Made by a program: the position numbers and the translations under genes. The notes beneath the pieces are model-generated. The model did no database searches. It was not told the origin of the DNA and was given only the letters and a program-made list of their open reading frames with translations. DNA of 64,000 nt from Lactarius indigo (Eukaryota; Basidiomycota; Agaricomycetes; Russulales; Russulaceae), in assembly GCA_025766275.1 (NCBI GenBank), contig JAFKAC010000013.1:558001-622000 (forward strand), written 5' to 3'. This document shows positions 45,310-57,649 of this stretch, piece after piece (positions within the stretch are counted from its first letter, which is position 1; every line of letters starts with the position of its first letter).

Positions 45310-48300
45310 CTAGGCATTAATACAAGTAGTCCAATTCTGCCCATGTACGAAAGTCGACAGATCGAGGCGGGTTTCGTATTCGCCAGAAACCCAGATAGTA
45401 CTCGGGCGATGAAGATTTGCCCTATGCGTTTGCGGGATCCACACGAGGAGTTCGCCTCCACTACCACATATCCATCCCTCCTCATTGATCTCGGAGTGGT
45501 CAGTGAAGTCGACGTGGCTTGTAGTTTCCGTACTTCCTGTCGTAGCGTCCAACATACGAATTGTCCATCGCTACGAGCCTGAGACGATGCGGTGGCCATC
45601 TGGCGAGAATCCCACAGACGAGACCGAATCCGTGTGACCAGTAAATGGGCCGGCCTCTGTCTCTCCCGTGCTGGCGTTCCACACACGAATTGTTCGATCG
45701 CGCGAGCCTGACACGATGCGGTGGCCATCTGGCGAGAATCCCACAGACGAGACCGAATCCGTGTGACCAGTAAATGGGCCGGCCTCTGTCTCTCCCGTGC
45801 TGGCGTTCCACACACGAATTGTTCGATCGCGCGACCTGACACGATGCGGTGGCCATCTGGCGAGAATCCCACAGACTCAGACCGAATGCGTGTGACCAGT
45901 AAATGGGCCGGCCTCTGTCTCTCCCGTGCTGGCGTTCCACACACGAATTGTTCGATCGATCGAGCCTGACACGATGCGGTGGCCATCTGGCGAGAATCCC
46001 ACAGACTTGACCCGAATCCGTGTGACCAGGTAAATGGGCCGGCCACTGTCTCTCCCGTGCTGGCGTTCCACACACGAATTGTTCCATCGCCCGAGCCTGA
46101 CACGATGCGGTGGCCATCTGGCGAGAATCCCACAGACTATGACCGAATCCGTGTGACCAGTAAATGGGCCGGCCTCTGTCTCTCCCGTGCTGGCGTTCCA
46201 CACACGAATTGTTCGATCTTCCGAGCCTGACACGATGCGGTGGCCATCTGGCGAGAATCCCACAGACTCGACCGAATCGTGTGACCAGTAAATGGGCCGG
46301 GCCTCTGTCTCTCCCGTGCTGGCGTTCCACACACGAATTGTTCCATCGCCCGAGCCTGACACGATGCGGTGGCCAGTCTGGCGAGAATGCCACAGACTCG
46401 ACCGAATCCGTGTGACCAGTAAATGGGTCGGGCCTCTGTCTCTCCCAGTGCTGGCATTCCACACACGAATTGTTCCATCGCCGAGCCTGACACGATGCGG
46501 TGGCCATCTGGCGAGAATCCCACAGACGAGACCCAATGACGTGTGACCAGTAAATGGGCCGGCCTCTATCTCTCCCGTGCTGGCGTTCCACACACGAATT
46601 GTTCCATCTTCCGAGCCTGACACGATGCGGCTGGCCATCTGGCGAGAATCCCACAGACGTCGACCTGAATGCGTGTGACCAGTAAATGGGCCGGCCTCTG
46701 TCTCTCCCGTGCTGGCGTTCCACACACGAATTGTTCCATCTTCCCGAGCCTGACACGATGCGGTGGCCATCTGGCGAGAATCCCACAGACTAGACCGAAT
46801 CCGTGTGACAGTAAATGGGCCGAGCCTCTGTCTCTCCCGTGCTGGCGTTCCACACACGAATTGTTCCATCGCCCGAGCCTGACACGATGCGGTGGCCATC
46901 TGGCGAGAATCCCACAGACCTAGACCGAATCCGTGTGACCAGTAAATGGGCAGGCCTCTGTCTCTCCCGTACTGGCGTTCCACACACGAATTGTTCGATC
47001 GTCCGAGCCTGACACGATGCGGTGGCCATCTGGCGAGAATCCCACAGACTATGACCGAATTCGTGTGACCAGTAAATGGGCCGGCCTCTGTCTCTCCCGT
47101 GCTGGCGATTCCACACACGAATTGTTCGATCTCCCGAGCCTGACACGATGCGGTGGCCATCTGGCGAGAATGCCACAGACCAGACCGAATGCGTGTGACC
47201 AGTAAATGGGCCGGCCACTGTCTCTCCCGTGCTGGCGTTCCACACACGAATTGTTCCATCTTCCAGAGCCTGAGACGATGCGGTGGCCATCCGGTGAGAT
47301 TGCAATGGAATAGGACCTCACTCCCAACGCTTGGAATCACCATCTCCGATGATGGCCAATGAGAAATTCGCCCACGTTCCACCCGTAATATCCGAGGAAA
47401 TGAGCTGGAATAACGTGCGAAGATAGGAGATAGAGACGGCGCAAATGGTAAAGCAGAAAGATACACATGTGGGGCACTCTTTGCCATGGCCATCCCGAAA
47501 TGCCGTATAAATACAGACGCAGCCATTGACCAGCGTTCTCAATTCTCTCTAGTTCCGTCTCAGAAACCTGTTTCAATCGTAGGTTATTAGTTGTCCGCCT
47601 TCCTCATCCGATCAACAATTGTACTCACACCTCGTTTACTGGCTTGACCAGAGCCTAACCACGTCATTCGTAGTCGAGCACGCCGCGGAAGCAAGACCCA
47701 GATGGCTTGTCAAGCTGAGGGCCTCCAACCAAAACAGAAGTTTCTGCTCGAACAAACTTGCAAGTTTTCCAAACAGATCGCTTTCGAAAGCAATATGTTC
47801 CATATGATCATCCCAGAAACGACACGCGTACAACAGAGCAGGTGGGATGTGTTTATCAACGCGCGAGCTGAGGTCTGTGACATCTTTGTTGGCAAGATAT
47901 GATGTTTCGAGATTGCAGATGTTGAATTTGAGGTCTTTGAGCAGTAGATTGAGACAGGAATCGGGCCAATTGATGGTGAGCGTCATCAAGGTCGACGCAA
48001 AAGTCGCCGCTCTTCTCTTTAGTGGTGAGGAAATCGCGGAACGATGTATGGAGGGGAATGATGGGAAGGTTTTCATCGGATGAATTGACATTACTCAACA
48101 ACTGAGCCTAGGCGACGAAGTAGCATGACGACGGCGTTACCGTCAGGAAGCACTGGTCGGAAGGCGTGTCGCAGAGTGGTCAATGAGCGGATACTGAGGG
48201 GTTCAAATGAGGCAATCAGCTGTCCCACAACTGAGCTGAAAAGTAGTCGTGAGTTTTCGTGAGTGAAGTATCCTTCAAGGACTTCTTTGTATAACTCGTC

Positions 48301-50985
48301 CAATGGGTCTTGTCCACGGCGATCCGTAACGAGTCTCAAAAGGTGATTTATGCAATTTATCTGGCTCAAGCCAAAGACGTCGGGAGGGTTTAAGATATAT
48401 CCACATGCGACCGCAGCCCACTGAAACGAATCCTCTGCCCTTTCTGTCAGCTTGTCGCCGTAGGTTTTGAACACGTCTGAAGGAAGCTCCTTCTGGAGTA
48501 ACGCGGAAATATCGTTATATGTCGTAGCAGCCAGCTTAGTGTCATTCATGTATTTGATTTCGACGCCTCCGACTCCGATGAACGCAGACTCGATGGCGTG
48601 CTCAGGTCGCGAGGTGATGAGTACACGAAAATTCGATGGCAGTTTAGAAATGGCTCCAGCAAGAAATCTGTGTAAGCCGTTTTTACTGGTTACATCCCCG
48701 CTCTCGTCCAAGGCGTCGATTACGACAAGAATAGGACCAACGATGTGCAGATCGTTCAGTGGTTCCAGGATGAGGGATTCGAGCAGGGTTCTATAGTCAC
48801 GGGTGCGAACTCGAAGAGAAGAGTTGTCCTTTACGACCTTTCCCAGCGCGGCTTTAAACGAAGGATAGCGGTCGGACAGATCGCGAGCAAGAGTCGTGAA
48901 GAGGTGATAAGGTTTCGATTGTTCCTTCCGTAAGAAGATAAATGATGACGTAAGACGATGGATTTTGTCGAAGCGACGCGCGATCTCATGCGCAATCGAC
49001 GACTTTCCCGTGCCTGCTTGCCCGAAAAGAACCAGACAACGCTCCGAATCGGGGTCATCCACCCAATCGACGATGAAGTCCAAGAACGCCGTGCGTGTTC
49101 CCGTCAAGACAGCCTTTGTCGGGCGTGAATCGTGGACCTGTCCCATATGGAATTTCTCCGATCTTTCTATCCAGTTCTATAACGATTGTCAGATCGATAA
49201 CGTTCAAGTTATCAGAACTACGTACCGGCATCCGAGACTCGGCTAGACACCCACTTCAGCTGGGTAGCCATCCCGTCGAGCTGACTCGAAACGATTCCCA
49301 CATCATCCAGAATTTGGAGTGCGGTTATCTGTGTAGTGATGCTAGCCTCGTCCAGGAAAGCCTTTCGGTGTTCGAGAAGGGTGGCGCGGAAGTCCTCGAT
49401 ATTTTTGTCGACTTGGCTGCCTGTATTCTTCAATATTCGTTTCCCTAAAGAAAATCTCATGTTTACGTCGGCCACTGAAATGGGTAAAAATCGCGTACAT
49501 AATTGCTCATCCTTTGCGTATGACCGGATAAAGTCACAGCAATTGCAAACGTGCTGTAACATGAGCGTAAGGATTTGTGCCTGCTTGGAATCACGCCGGA
49601 TCGCTTTGAAACGGTCTTCCTGGTTTGCGAAATCAAACGCATCGTGCATGGCGACAAGTAAGGTTCTGATGTTGTCGTCGCGTTGAAACTGTTCTAGGAG
49701 GGTCTAGCACCCGAATAAAGCACTGCATGAGTATTTGAATCCAACAGTAGCGCAGACAGATCACCTTGGGAATCGCAAATAGTAGGCTATATGCCATCTT
49801 CGCATACGGGTGAAGCTGAACACAAAATTCGGCTTGGTCAGGGATTGGCAAAAAGGACGGAGGATATAACGCACCTCTGCAACCGGGCTCACAGTATCCA
49901 TCACCCACTTGATCCTCCCAAGAGCACTTTCCCATTTACTCGAGAGATTGATCGTCGCTATAGCTTCACCGGCACCATGGAGAGCAGTCCCGGCAAGTGA
50001 CACTCCCCGTAGATCAGCCGCTGGCGGGATAGGGGTGTTTATCTCTCTAGGAAGGCGATCAGTAGGAGGTGAGAGAGTTTCAGAGCCGGTGGCGACGGTG
50101 GATCGAGTAGGATTCGTGGACTCCTGGACCACAGAGCGTTCCTCAGCTTCTCCAGAAGGCGAGTCGTTGATTGACGTTGATCGGATAACGGGGGCATTGA
50201 TGGGCAAGATCGGATCGGAAGCTGTGTTCGGTGACACAATGACTGTCAAGTAAAGCGTGACCGGCTCTCCAGCCTGTCTATCACCATTGGTGAGGACAAA
50301 AGGTGTGTCTATCATCCGGGGTATTAGTTAGTCGAACAAGTGAGACTAATAAGAAACGGACCGATCATGGATTCGACAGGTATCATCTCATGGGATCCGA
50401 TAAGGACATCTCGACGTGCGAGCCGTTCCGCATAAAGATGTAGTATAAGAGGTGTAGACGACTGCAGAATACTGAACAGGCTCAGCCGAAGAAAGGACTA
50501 AAAGGACTTGGATGGCTCACAATGCACCAAGACTCTCGCCCCACCTCGCGGTCCGCCTCTTGGCCGGAACACTTGGTGTCTTCTTTTCTATCGCCTGACT
50601 GGCGACAGTAACAAAGAACTTTAGGCCAAAAAGATTCTTGAGACGAGGAACATTGAGTGCCCGGAGGACTGAAGAAGAAATTAAATTAAATACTATCGGA
50701 GCATCAACGGGTTAGAATTCAAGTACGTACCCGTGACTTCAACATGGAGTTGGGATGGGCCTCCTTGCGGCTCGGCGTCTCGAGGGCTGTCCAAGGACAG
50801 TTCATTGACCGAGTACGGGAATACAGAAAAGGGGACAGAGGTACCTTCTTTCTGGATTTCGCGATAGTGAGGGACCATAGCTGGGGTGGTGGGTTACTAT
50901 CAAGTGAGTACGGGATAATATAATGGCCATCTACGCACGAATTTGAAGACATTTGCCCGTGCTCTGAATGTTGTGCGGCAGCCAT
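45310..50985 (-). pseudogene. NLR4: C2-NACHT-WD40 STAND receptor, WD40 block full of indels
   Basis: Start ATG 50985 (MAAAQHSEHGQ). C2 exons, linker (50315-49880) and the helical exon (49649-49218, 143 codons, read through the 24-base segment without a stop) are good. NACHT is open from 49146 to about 48110 (GQAGTGKSS near 49010; VVIDALDES near 48710), then loses frame near 48100 and again near 47960. The 14 WD40 repeats (47310-45520) carry one-base insertions or losses in most repeats, for example near 47270, 47108, 46633, 46447, 46373, 46280 and 45833. Such scattered single-base changes could be decay or unpolished long-read sequence. It shares with NLR1 an IGV insertion after AIESAF and loss of AS in DRRASGQD. 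It ends WTTCINA instead of WTTCINT. Confidence 0.8.
45520..47310 (-). repeat. 14 WD40 repeats of about 129 bp with many indels (NLR4)
   Basis: The GATGCGGTGGCCATC-like motif occurs 14 times from 45585 to 47276, but spacing varies between 127 and 133 bases because of small indels. Base substitutions between repeats are few. Confidence 0.9.
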
Positions 50986-51664
50986 ACTGGATAGAATACT
51001 GTTTTGGAGGTTAGTGTGATGGGGGGGATAGAGTGAGGGTGCGGTTCGAGCGTCTAGGTGTCCACGCGATAACGACCTTTGAGCTCACGCTGTGGAATTC
51101 CGAATGCTCCCACAGCTGTCAACGGTGACCGGTGACTTTCGGTCCAGACCTCGTCTTTTTTATGCTTTTTTTCGAACTCACAAAATGTTGCGCACTTAGC
51201 AAGCTCGTTAATAGTGACCGCGGTCAACTTGTCTGGCATTCCCCCATAAATTCACGTTCAAAGTGGACCCAGAGTGAACAGCAGATGCGGTGCAAGTCGA
51301 TGCGTCGGTAGCTGGCTGACAAAGTTTCATCGCCGCTGCTTATCTAATGCAGGCACACCAATGGGGATCCACACTGGAAGACTAGGCGTCGACGTTGTCG
51401 ACTATAACCTTGCTCGATGTTAGTAATTCCCACTTGCTAGAGGAACTTTGCAGAGTAAGGTGACTTTTCACATGCTGAAGAAGCACGGTAATCCTTCAGA
51501 TTTGGATTTGGCCTTCGATTTGGCACTCGTTTAACGACGACCGGAGTCCGGACCCCCGCACCCCGTGCTTGCCAATCCCACCCACGTAAACCACGGACTA
51601 ATGGGCGGGCCATACCCACCAGAGCGTGCAAACGCCTCCGAGCTTGCGTTCTTCAGCCATTTCG
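50986..51664. other. Divergent intergenic region between NLR4 and DOMON/b561
   Basis: About 680 bases with no gene. It closely matches 20641-21325 and has the same short Helitron-like insertion at the same site. Confidence 0.5.
51382..51463 (-). mobile_element. Short Helitron-like deletion derivative (unit D)
   Basis: Same insertion and flanks as 21045-21125, with one extra base and one substitution. Units B and D therefore share this event by descent. Confidence 0.55.
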
Positions 51665-53574
51665 ATGAGGATAACCAGTGGAAATACGACGAAACTTTTG
51701 TTAGCGCTGGCCGTCTTCCTCGCCGCCTCGCCGGTCAAGAGTAGAGCAAATCCGGTCTCCTCCAAGCTGGTGCGCCTTTTTATCCTCCTGCATGCCGCAC
51801 GACTTCTCAATCGCAGCCGTTTTGCAGCAAAAGAGGCAGTTGTTTGGCTCTGCCCATGATTCTCTGTGTAGTGATGTGCGCGAAGGGTTTCTTTTCCTCC
51901 AGAGACGGGACAGGTCAACCGACTACTGTATTGCTAGGCGATGTGTATCGAGTGTGACGTGGACGGTGCCATAGCGCGATGTACGTGGGTTCAAAATCGA
52001 CGTGACTTTGAACGGCCAAGCTTTATTGACTTGCGCACCCCAACAGACGTCCTGCGCAGCACGGGCTGAGCTGAAGCTGGGCTGGATGGCCATGTACGTT
52101 ATACACGCAACCATGCAACCCCTCTATCAGCTGACGCCGACGGGCCATGCAGCGGATTTGGTCGTAACATGGCCGACAGCCCCATGGTAGTCGTGTGGCC
52201 TTCACGCGGCGCGAATGGCGACTACGACTCCGTAACGCTCTCGCAGCGCAAGTCGCCTTACGAGACCATGCCAACACCAGACCCAAACCCGCCATTCGCA
52301 GCCGAGCTCTCACTCTCCAATACATCGGTGCGTCTTTTTCCCCTTGACCCATTTTATTCTGGTTTTTTTTTTTGCGACTCCCCGTGCGTTCTGTGCAGGT
52401 CACTGGGGAGTATCCTCAGATAGCGTTCACCCGACGAGTGAGTAGCAGCCTAGTTTCGTTGTTCTGAGTGTACTCTGGGTTTTTGTGGGAGGGTTATTTG
52501 GGCCACTGACGGGTCCGATCGATACTGGCCGCAGGCCCCGAAGGACGGTATGCAGAATATCATCTGGGCTTTCAGTCGCACGCCACCGGGATCGGCAGAC
52601 GCGGACGCGCACATTTCAATCCATCATAGGATTGGCCGCGGTAAACTCAACCTAACGCGCATCGCGCCCGCATCTTCCGCCCCGGCTGAGAGCCCAGGAC
52701 CCTACACCGCAGCGGGACACGAAGAAAGCAATGAGAAAGCGAAAGGCGTAACGTGAAAGCGAGAGCGAAACGCACGGCGGGAGCGAGCGCCCCGGCCGCG
52801 GCGGCTTTGCGAGCCTCATACACGGCGCTTTCTGCATGGCGGGATTCTTACTCGTCCATACCGTCTAGCATGCTCGTGGTTCAATACGCAAAGGTGACGG
52901 GCACGTCCCAGGGCGTTCCAGTTACATCGTCTGCTGCAGCTTCGCCTCGGTTCGTGCCTTCCCTCTCTCGTCGCTCCATCTGTCGTGCCTCACTCACCTA
53001 CGCCTGTGCTGTACTATTTAGCCGGCGGGTTCATCGCGGGGGGCACGCTTGCCTATCTATTCATAGATAACGATGCCGCAGGCGGAGCAGTGGCACACAA
53101 GGTGATGTGCGCGATGGTCACCCGTACTGATGGCTTATCTTTCCTCCGAGTAGGCGGGGAGTACCAATCTTCTGCTATTGTACCTCATGCAGATGCGCGT
53201 ACGGGAGCTGGGTCTACCGTACCCCATGGCGGAGCCGCACCCGCATGCATAGGGTGTTGCTGGCGGGCCTGGGCGTCACAATCGTCCTGCTTGGATTTTA
53301 CCAGACGTGGCTTGGCCTCGACGCAGGCTGGCCACGACACGCCCGTGTGGTTGGCAGTGCTAATTGTGAGTATTGTACCTGGCTTTGAGGAAGGGGGAAG
53401 TGCTGAGGGCCACGTTCGAATCGCTTTAGTCCGTCTTTTCTCTGTATGTTTTCGGCGTGATGATGGTGAGGCGGCGATTTGGACCCTGTGCAGGTGGCCA
53501 AAAAAGGAGAGGGGTCGGCGTTGGACATGCGCGCTCCGAACGACGAGCTCGCGGACGGCGGCGAGAAATTATAA
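51665..53574 (+). pseudogene. Type-a DOMON/cytochrome b561 gene, broken (unit D)
   Basis: ATG 51665 gives the signal peptide MRITSGNTTKLLLALAVFLA. DOMON: CDVDGAIARCT, LGWMAM, RNMADSPMVVVWPS (near 52168), DYDSVTLSQRKSPYE and SIHHRIGRGKLNLTR (near 52615) are open. The linker is shortened and runs into a TGA near 52755 (GTAACGTGAAAG). The first b561 helices are disturbed by extra bases near 52856 and 52903 (TCCATACCGTCTAGCATG; GGCACGTCCC). Later parts show GGTLAYLFIDNDA...AHK, MHRVLLAGLGV and FYQTWLGL, again with small indels near 53185, 53325 and 53485. The stop is TAA 53572-53574. It lies upstream of the truncated API5 promoter and the GFA gene. Confidence 0.7.
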
Positions 53575-53657
53575 GATGCACTGGCCTGTTGGCCGCTTTC
53601 TTTTTATTATCTCTGTTATTGTCTCCGTGCTGTGGGATCTAGAGCGAGGTGTGACTA

Positions 53658-53665
53658 TGACGTCA
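53658..53665. promoter_or_regulatory. CRE-type palindrome, orphan API5 promoter now upstream of the GFA gene
   Basis: Perfect TGACGTCA. The API5 body that follows it in other units is missing. The GFA start codon is 76 bases downstream of the site. Confidence 0.5.
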
Positions 53666-53741
53666 GTGGTTTGAGGGTTCCGAACTCGCAACCGACCGCG
53701 ACGGCCAACCATTCTTCATCTCTTTCCCTGTGATTATCATC

Positions 53742-54429
53742 ATGCCAGTCGAACTCAAGGGAAGTTGCCACTGCGGCGCAGTGTATTTCACTGTCCAGTC
53801 CAGTACGCCAGTGCCGTATCAACTCTGCATGTGCTCCATCTGCCGCAAGGTGGGCGGTCCGGGAGGTTCGATCAACCTTGGAGCGCATGCACACACGCTG
53901 CAGATCACCAAAGGCAAGGAGAACTATCTCGTACGACCTACACCCCTGATTCTCTCTCTTCGATAGTTGTTGTGACTATTAGGGGGAGAACAGGATATAC
54001 AAAGCAGTACTGAGCGGGCGCGGTACGCCGGAAGAGAAGCGTGCGTCGACCGAGCGGCACTTTTGCTCGAAATGCTCGGCGATGCTCTGGTTGTGGGACG
54101 AGACTTGGTACGCAGCAAACCCCCCTCCAATCAAACTCGTCCCTCTGATCGCTTCTGATCGCTTCTCCGTGCAGGCCTGAGTTATTGCACCCATTCGCAT
54201 CTGCGATTGACGAACCGGAGCTAAAAGCGCCGGAAGAGATGGTGCGTGCTTGAAACAAATAGGTCTACCCCTACTAGATCTGAGCTCGCCTTTATGTCAG
54301 ACGGTGCTCATGGTGGGATCGGCACCTGGCTACGCGCGCCTTCCTGAAGGCCAAAAGAAGGTTTTCAAGGAGTATCCAGAGGCATCACTCGAGGATTGGC
54401 ACAAGGAACATGGAGAATATGTTGAATGA
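53742..54429 (+). CDS. GFA/CENP-V domain zinc protein
   Basis: Four exons: 53742-53930, 53983-54107, 54175-54241, 54301-54429, giving 169 residues. All junctions are GT-AG and keep frame. Zinc-binding cysteines of the GFA fold (glutathione-dependent formaldehyde-activating enzyme-like) are present: C9 and C11 in SCHCGAV, C29, C31 and C34 in CMCSICRK, and C91 and C94 in HFCSKC. The C-terminal part (APEEMTVLMVGSAPGYARLP, EDWHKEHGEYVE) follows the usual length of small fungal GFA proteins. True substrates of most fungal members are unknown, so catalysis should not be assumed. It is intact, unlike almost everything to its left. The duplication boundary at about 53,693 lies 48 bases before the ATG, so its promoter includes borrowed API5 sequence. 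Confidence 0.9.
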
Positions 54430-54994
54430 GCGCATGGCTTGGATTGTCCTGGGTTTTATGAAACAATTGCGAGCTGTTGTCGTCGATATTTGGGGGAGAG
54501 ACCTGAAAGCGGAGGTAAAGTTGGCTGTTAGACTTCGTAACCAGCCGAACGGCCACCGGTCCGGCTAGGTGGCTATAATATACTGCTCAGATTCGGAGGA
54601 TAGAATATATGAAGCATTTGCAACGTACACATGGCTACCGTCGAGTGTGGGGCGTGCACGACGGAACTGAAGTAAGTGAAGGACCGGCTGTGATTGTTCG
54701 GCTTCACAAACGTCTACTTGCAGGTCCTCGCTACGCTTTCCAGTCGCTTCGTCGTCGTTTTACTGTTTGGTTTTACATTCACTCGCCCTGCTTTCCCAGT
54801 GGGTGAGTTCGTCATATTGTAAAATCGGAAGTAGTTCTAGATCCAAACGGATCCTTTTTTTTCAATTACCATTTTGAGGCGCGAGGCATTCGGCTACCGG
54901 CTTCTCAGCTAAGCAAGGCACGGGGTGCCCGTCCTTCTCCTTGGACTCGAAACCTATTCCGAGCTCTTGCCAGTCTACTATCCCCTACCCTACC
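54430..54994. other. Intergenic, GFA gene to Goodbye-NACHT-ankyrin gene
   Basis: No gene is convincing. A 65-codon frame at 54609-54806 has no recognisable features. A stretch at about 54845-54880 is repeated near 61793-61826. Confidence 0.5.
54845..54880. repeat. Dispersed repeat upstream of the Goodbye-NACHT-ankyrin gene
   Basis: AAACGGATCCTTT followed after a few bases by TTACCATTTTGAGGCGC. Nearly the same string lies at 61793-61826. In both places GAGGCA and TTCTCAGCTAA follow. Confidence 0.6.
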
Positions 54995-57649
54995 ATGTCT
55001 TCACCTCCTCAAACAGCCGCACAACCCTCCAACTTCAAATCAATGCTCGATGCCGCCTTGGCCGACTACAAGGAGAAGACCGGTGATGACCTTCTAGCTC
55101 ATTGGCTCGCTGCAGAGTTGCAAACCTGCGAGTCCGTTGACGGTGTCTTGGACATACTTCGGGATCAAGCCAAGGCCTTCGAGCGATCTGGAGATCAGAG
55201 GCTGATGAAGTGGATCGATCCATTGGTCCATGTACTCTACACTTTTTCGGGGGCTCTTGGCGACGGCGTTAGTCTGGTACTTATCAAGAATTCATTTATG
55301 ACGACCCGTAGCGAATCCTAACGTTACTTTCGAAGGCGTTCCCTCCTGCGAAAGTGATCTTTACTGGATTGGTGTCCTCCTCGCTGTCCGCATTCTTCAC
55401 TATTTCTTTCGTGGACATACCCCTCTCTAGACGCTCAAACTTTATAGGCGGCGAAGGACTGCCAGAGCAAGTCACGGTGCTATCGTCGACCTCTTTCGAG
55501 CGTATCGAGAGCTTTTTCAAGCGCCTTGGGGTTTACTACGAAGATTTCGCTGACCACGGAGATGGCGGAGGTACTCGTGAAGATCGTAATTGAGTTACTC
55601 TCTATCTTCTCCATCGCGACGAAGGAAGTCAAACGACGACGAGCAAGTGAGTTTTCTCACCCAGATATACTCGCACTTGATCTCATGGTTCTCCAGAAAT
55701 ATATTTCAGGAAACTACTGGGAAGGACAGATATTGAGGACGCGTTAAAGAGGCTCGATAGCCTGATACAGGAGGAAGTTCAAATGGCGATAGCTCAGACC
55801 CTGAAGGTCACTACTGAGGTCAAAGATGGTACGCGGCCCTATCGACAAGTCAGCCACATCAGACTAAACGCTTGTCCGCCCAGGTGCCGACAAAACCAAC
55901 GTGGCTATGCAGAAGATGTCGAACGATGTGGAAGAAGTAAAATGTCTGTGGCCTCCTACCCGTATCGCCTCGCTTGTAGAGATTGAATCTTCTGCACAGG
56001 GACACAGATTGAACAGGATATCCGCAAATGGTTTTCTCCGCCGGACCCGTCCACAAATTACAATATTGCGTGCGATGCCCACTACGACGGAACGGCCGCG
56101 TGGTTCTTCGAGGGCACGATATTCAAGGACTGGATGTCGGTCGGATCTCTCCTTTGGATCCACGGAAAACGTAAGCTCTTCCTATCTTTTACTGCTCAAA
56201 ACTTGACGGTTTCGGATTTGTATAGCGGGGTCCGGGAAGAGCATCCTTTGGTTTGTCATTTCCCAGCTATCACGGACACGACAGGAACTCATAATGACCA
56301 AAGCTCTGTGATTATAAAACACGCCATCTCGTTACGCGATGCCGGACAGGCCTCCTTAGCATTTTTCTACTTTGACTTTCGGGACAAAGACAAAAAACAA
56401 GACTTCCGCAACTTTGTCACCTCTCTTCTCGTTCAACTTTCTACTTACTCGATCCCGTGCTGCAAGATAATCTCGCGTATTTATTCTACTCACGGGAAGG
56501 GTGCGCAACAACCCAGCAATGGCACCTTGACGAATTGTCTTCGGGAAATGCTCTCGGTCACTGAGCAGCCAATTTATATCATTGTTGACGCACTCGATGA
56601 GTGTCCCGACTCCTCTGGGATGCCAACCCCACGAGAAGTTGTCCTTAACCTTCTGGAGGATCTTGTCCGCCTGGACCTTCCAAACCTACATATTTGCGTT
56701 ACGAGCCGGCCGGAGATTGACATTAAAAGCATCCTTGGGCCACTGGCTAGTGCTGTTTCACTTCATGACGAAATTGGGCAAACGAAAGATATTTCCGACT
56801 ACGTGACCAGCGTTGTTTACTCGGACAGGAAGATGCGGAGCTGGCGGGATGAAGAGAAGGAGCTGGTTGTCGAGGAGCTGTCTAATAAAGCGGACGGAAT
56901 GTGAGAACATCCCCCAAATACTTCCCACGCTCGGCGATAGATCCTTACCTTTTTTCCGTACAGGTTCCGGTGGGTATTCTGTCAACTGGAGGTGCTGCGG
57001 CACTGTTTCCCAGCAAATATTCGACAAACCCTTCGCGAGTTACCCGAGACTTTGGACGAGACGTATGCGCGCGTACTTAGGGACATCAACAAGCAAACCA
57101 GGCACACGCCCATCGTATGCTGCAGTGCCTCGTGGTTGCCGTCCGGCCGCTCAGTGTTGAAGAACTTGCAGAATTGCTCGCGTTCGAGTTTGATGCGGCC
57201 CAGGGAGGGATTCCGAAATACCGTGCAGCTTGGCGGTTGGATGATCAGACACAGGCTGTACTGTCTACGTGCTCCAGTCTGGTCACCATCGTCGGCGAAC
57301 CCCGGTATGGCCGTCGAGTTGTCCAGTTTTCACATTTTTCCGTCAAGGAGTTTTTGATGTCAGATCGCCTCACATCTCCGCTCGGGGACTTTTCTAAATA
57401 CCACATTCATCCCGGGCCGGCACACATCATTCTCACGCAGGCCTGTCTTGGAGTTCTTCTCCATTTGGACGATGACATCGACAAAAAGAGCGTAAAAAAA
57501 TACCCTTTGGCCGAATATGCAGCTCGATACTGGGTCGAGCACGCACAATTTGGGGATGTTGCATCACACGTGAAGGATGGGATGGAAGTACTCTTTGACT
57601 CCGATAAACCTCATTTTGCGGCATGGATTGGGATATATGACATAGAGTC

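Larger units (their letters stand above)
44179..53693. repeat. Tandem segmental duplication, unit D, truncated on the right
   Basis: It holds the USE1-like relic, NLR4, a type-a DOMON/b561 gene and the first 50-60 bases of the API5 upstream region. Similarity to the other units ends near 53,693, within ...GAACTCGCAACCGAC. Confidence 0.85.

Noticed and set aside
54609..54806. 65-codon frame between the GFA and ankyrin genes
   Set aside because: No domain, no signal and no support from repeats or intron pattern.
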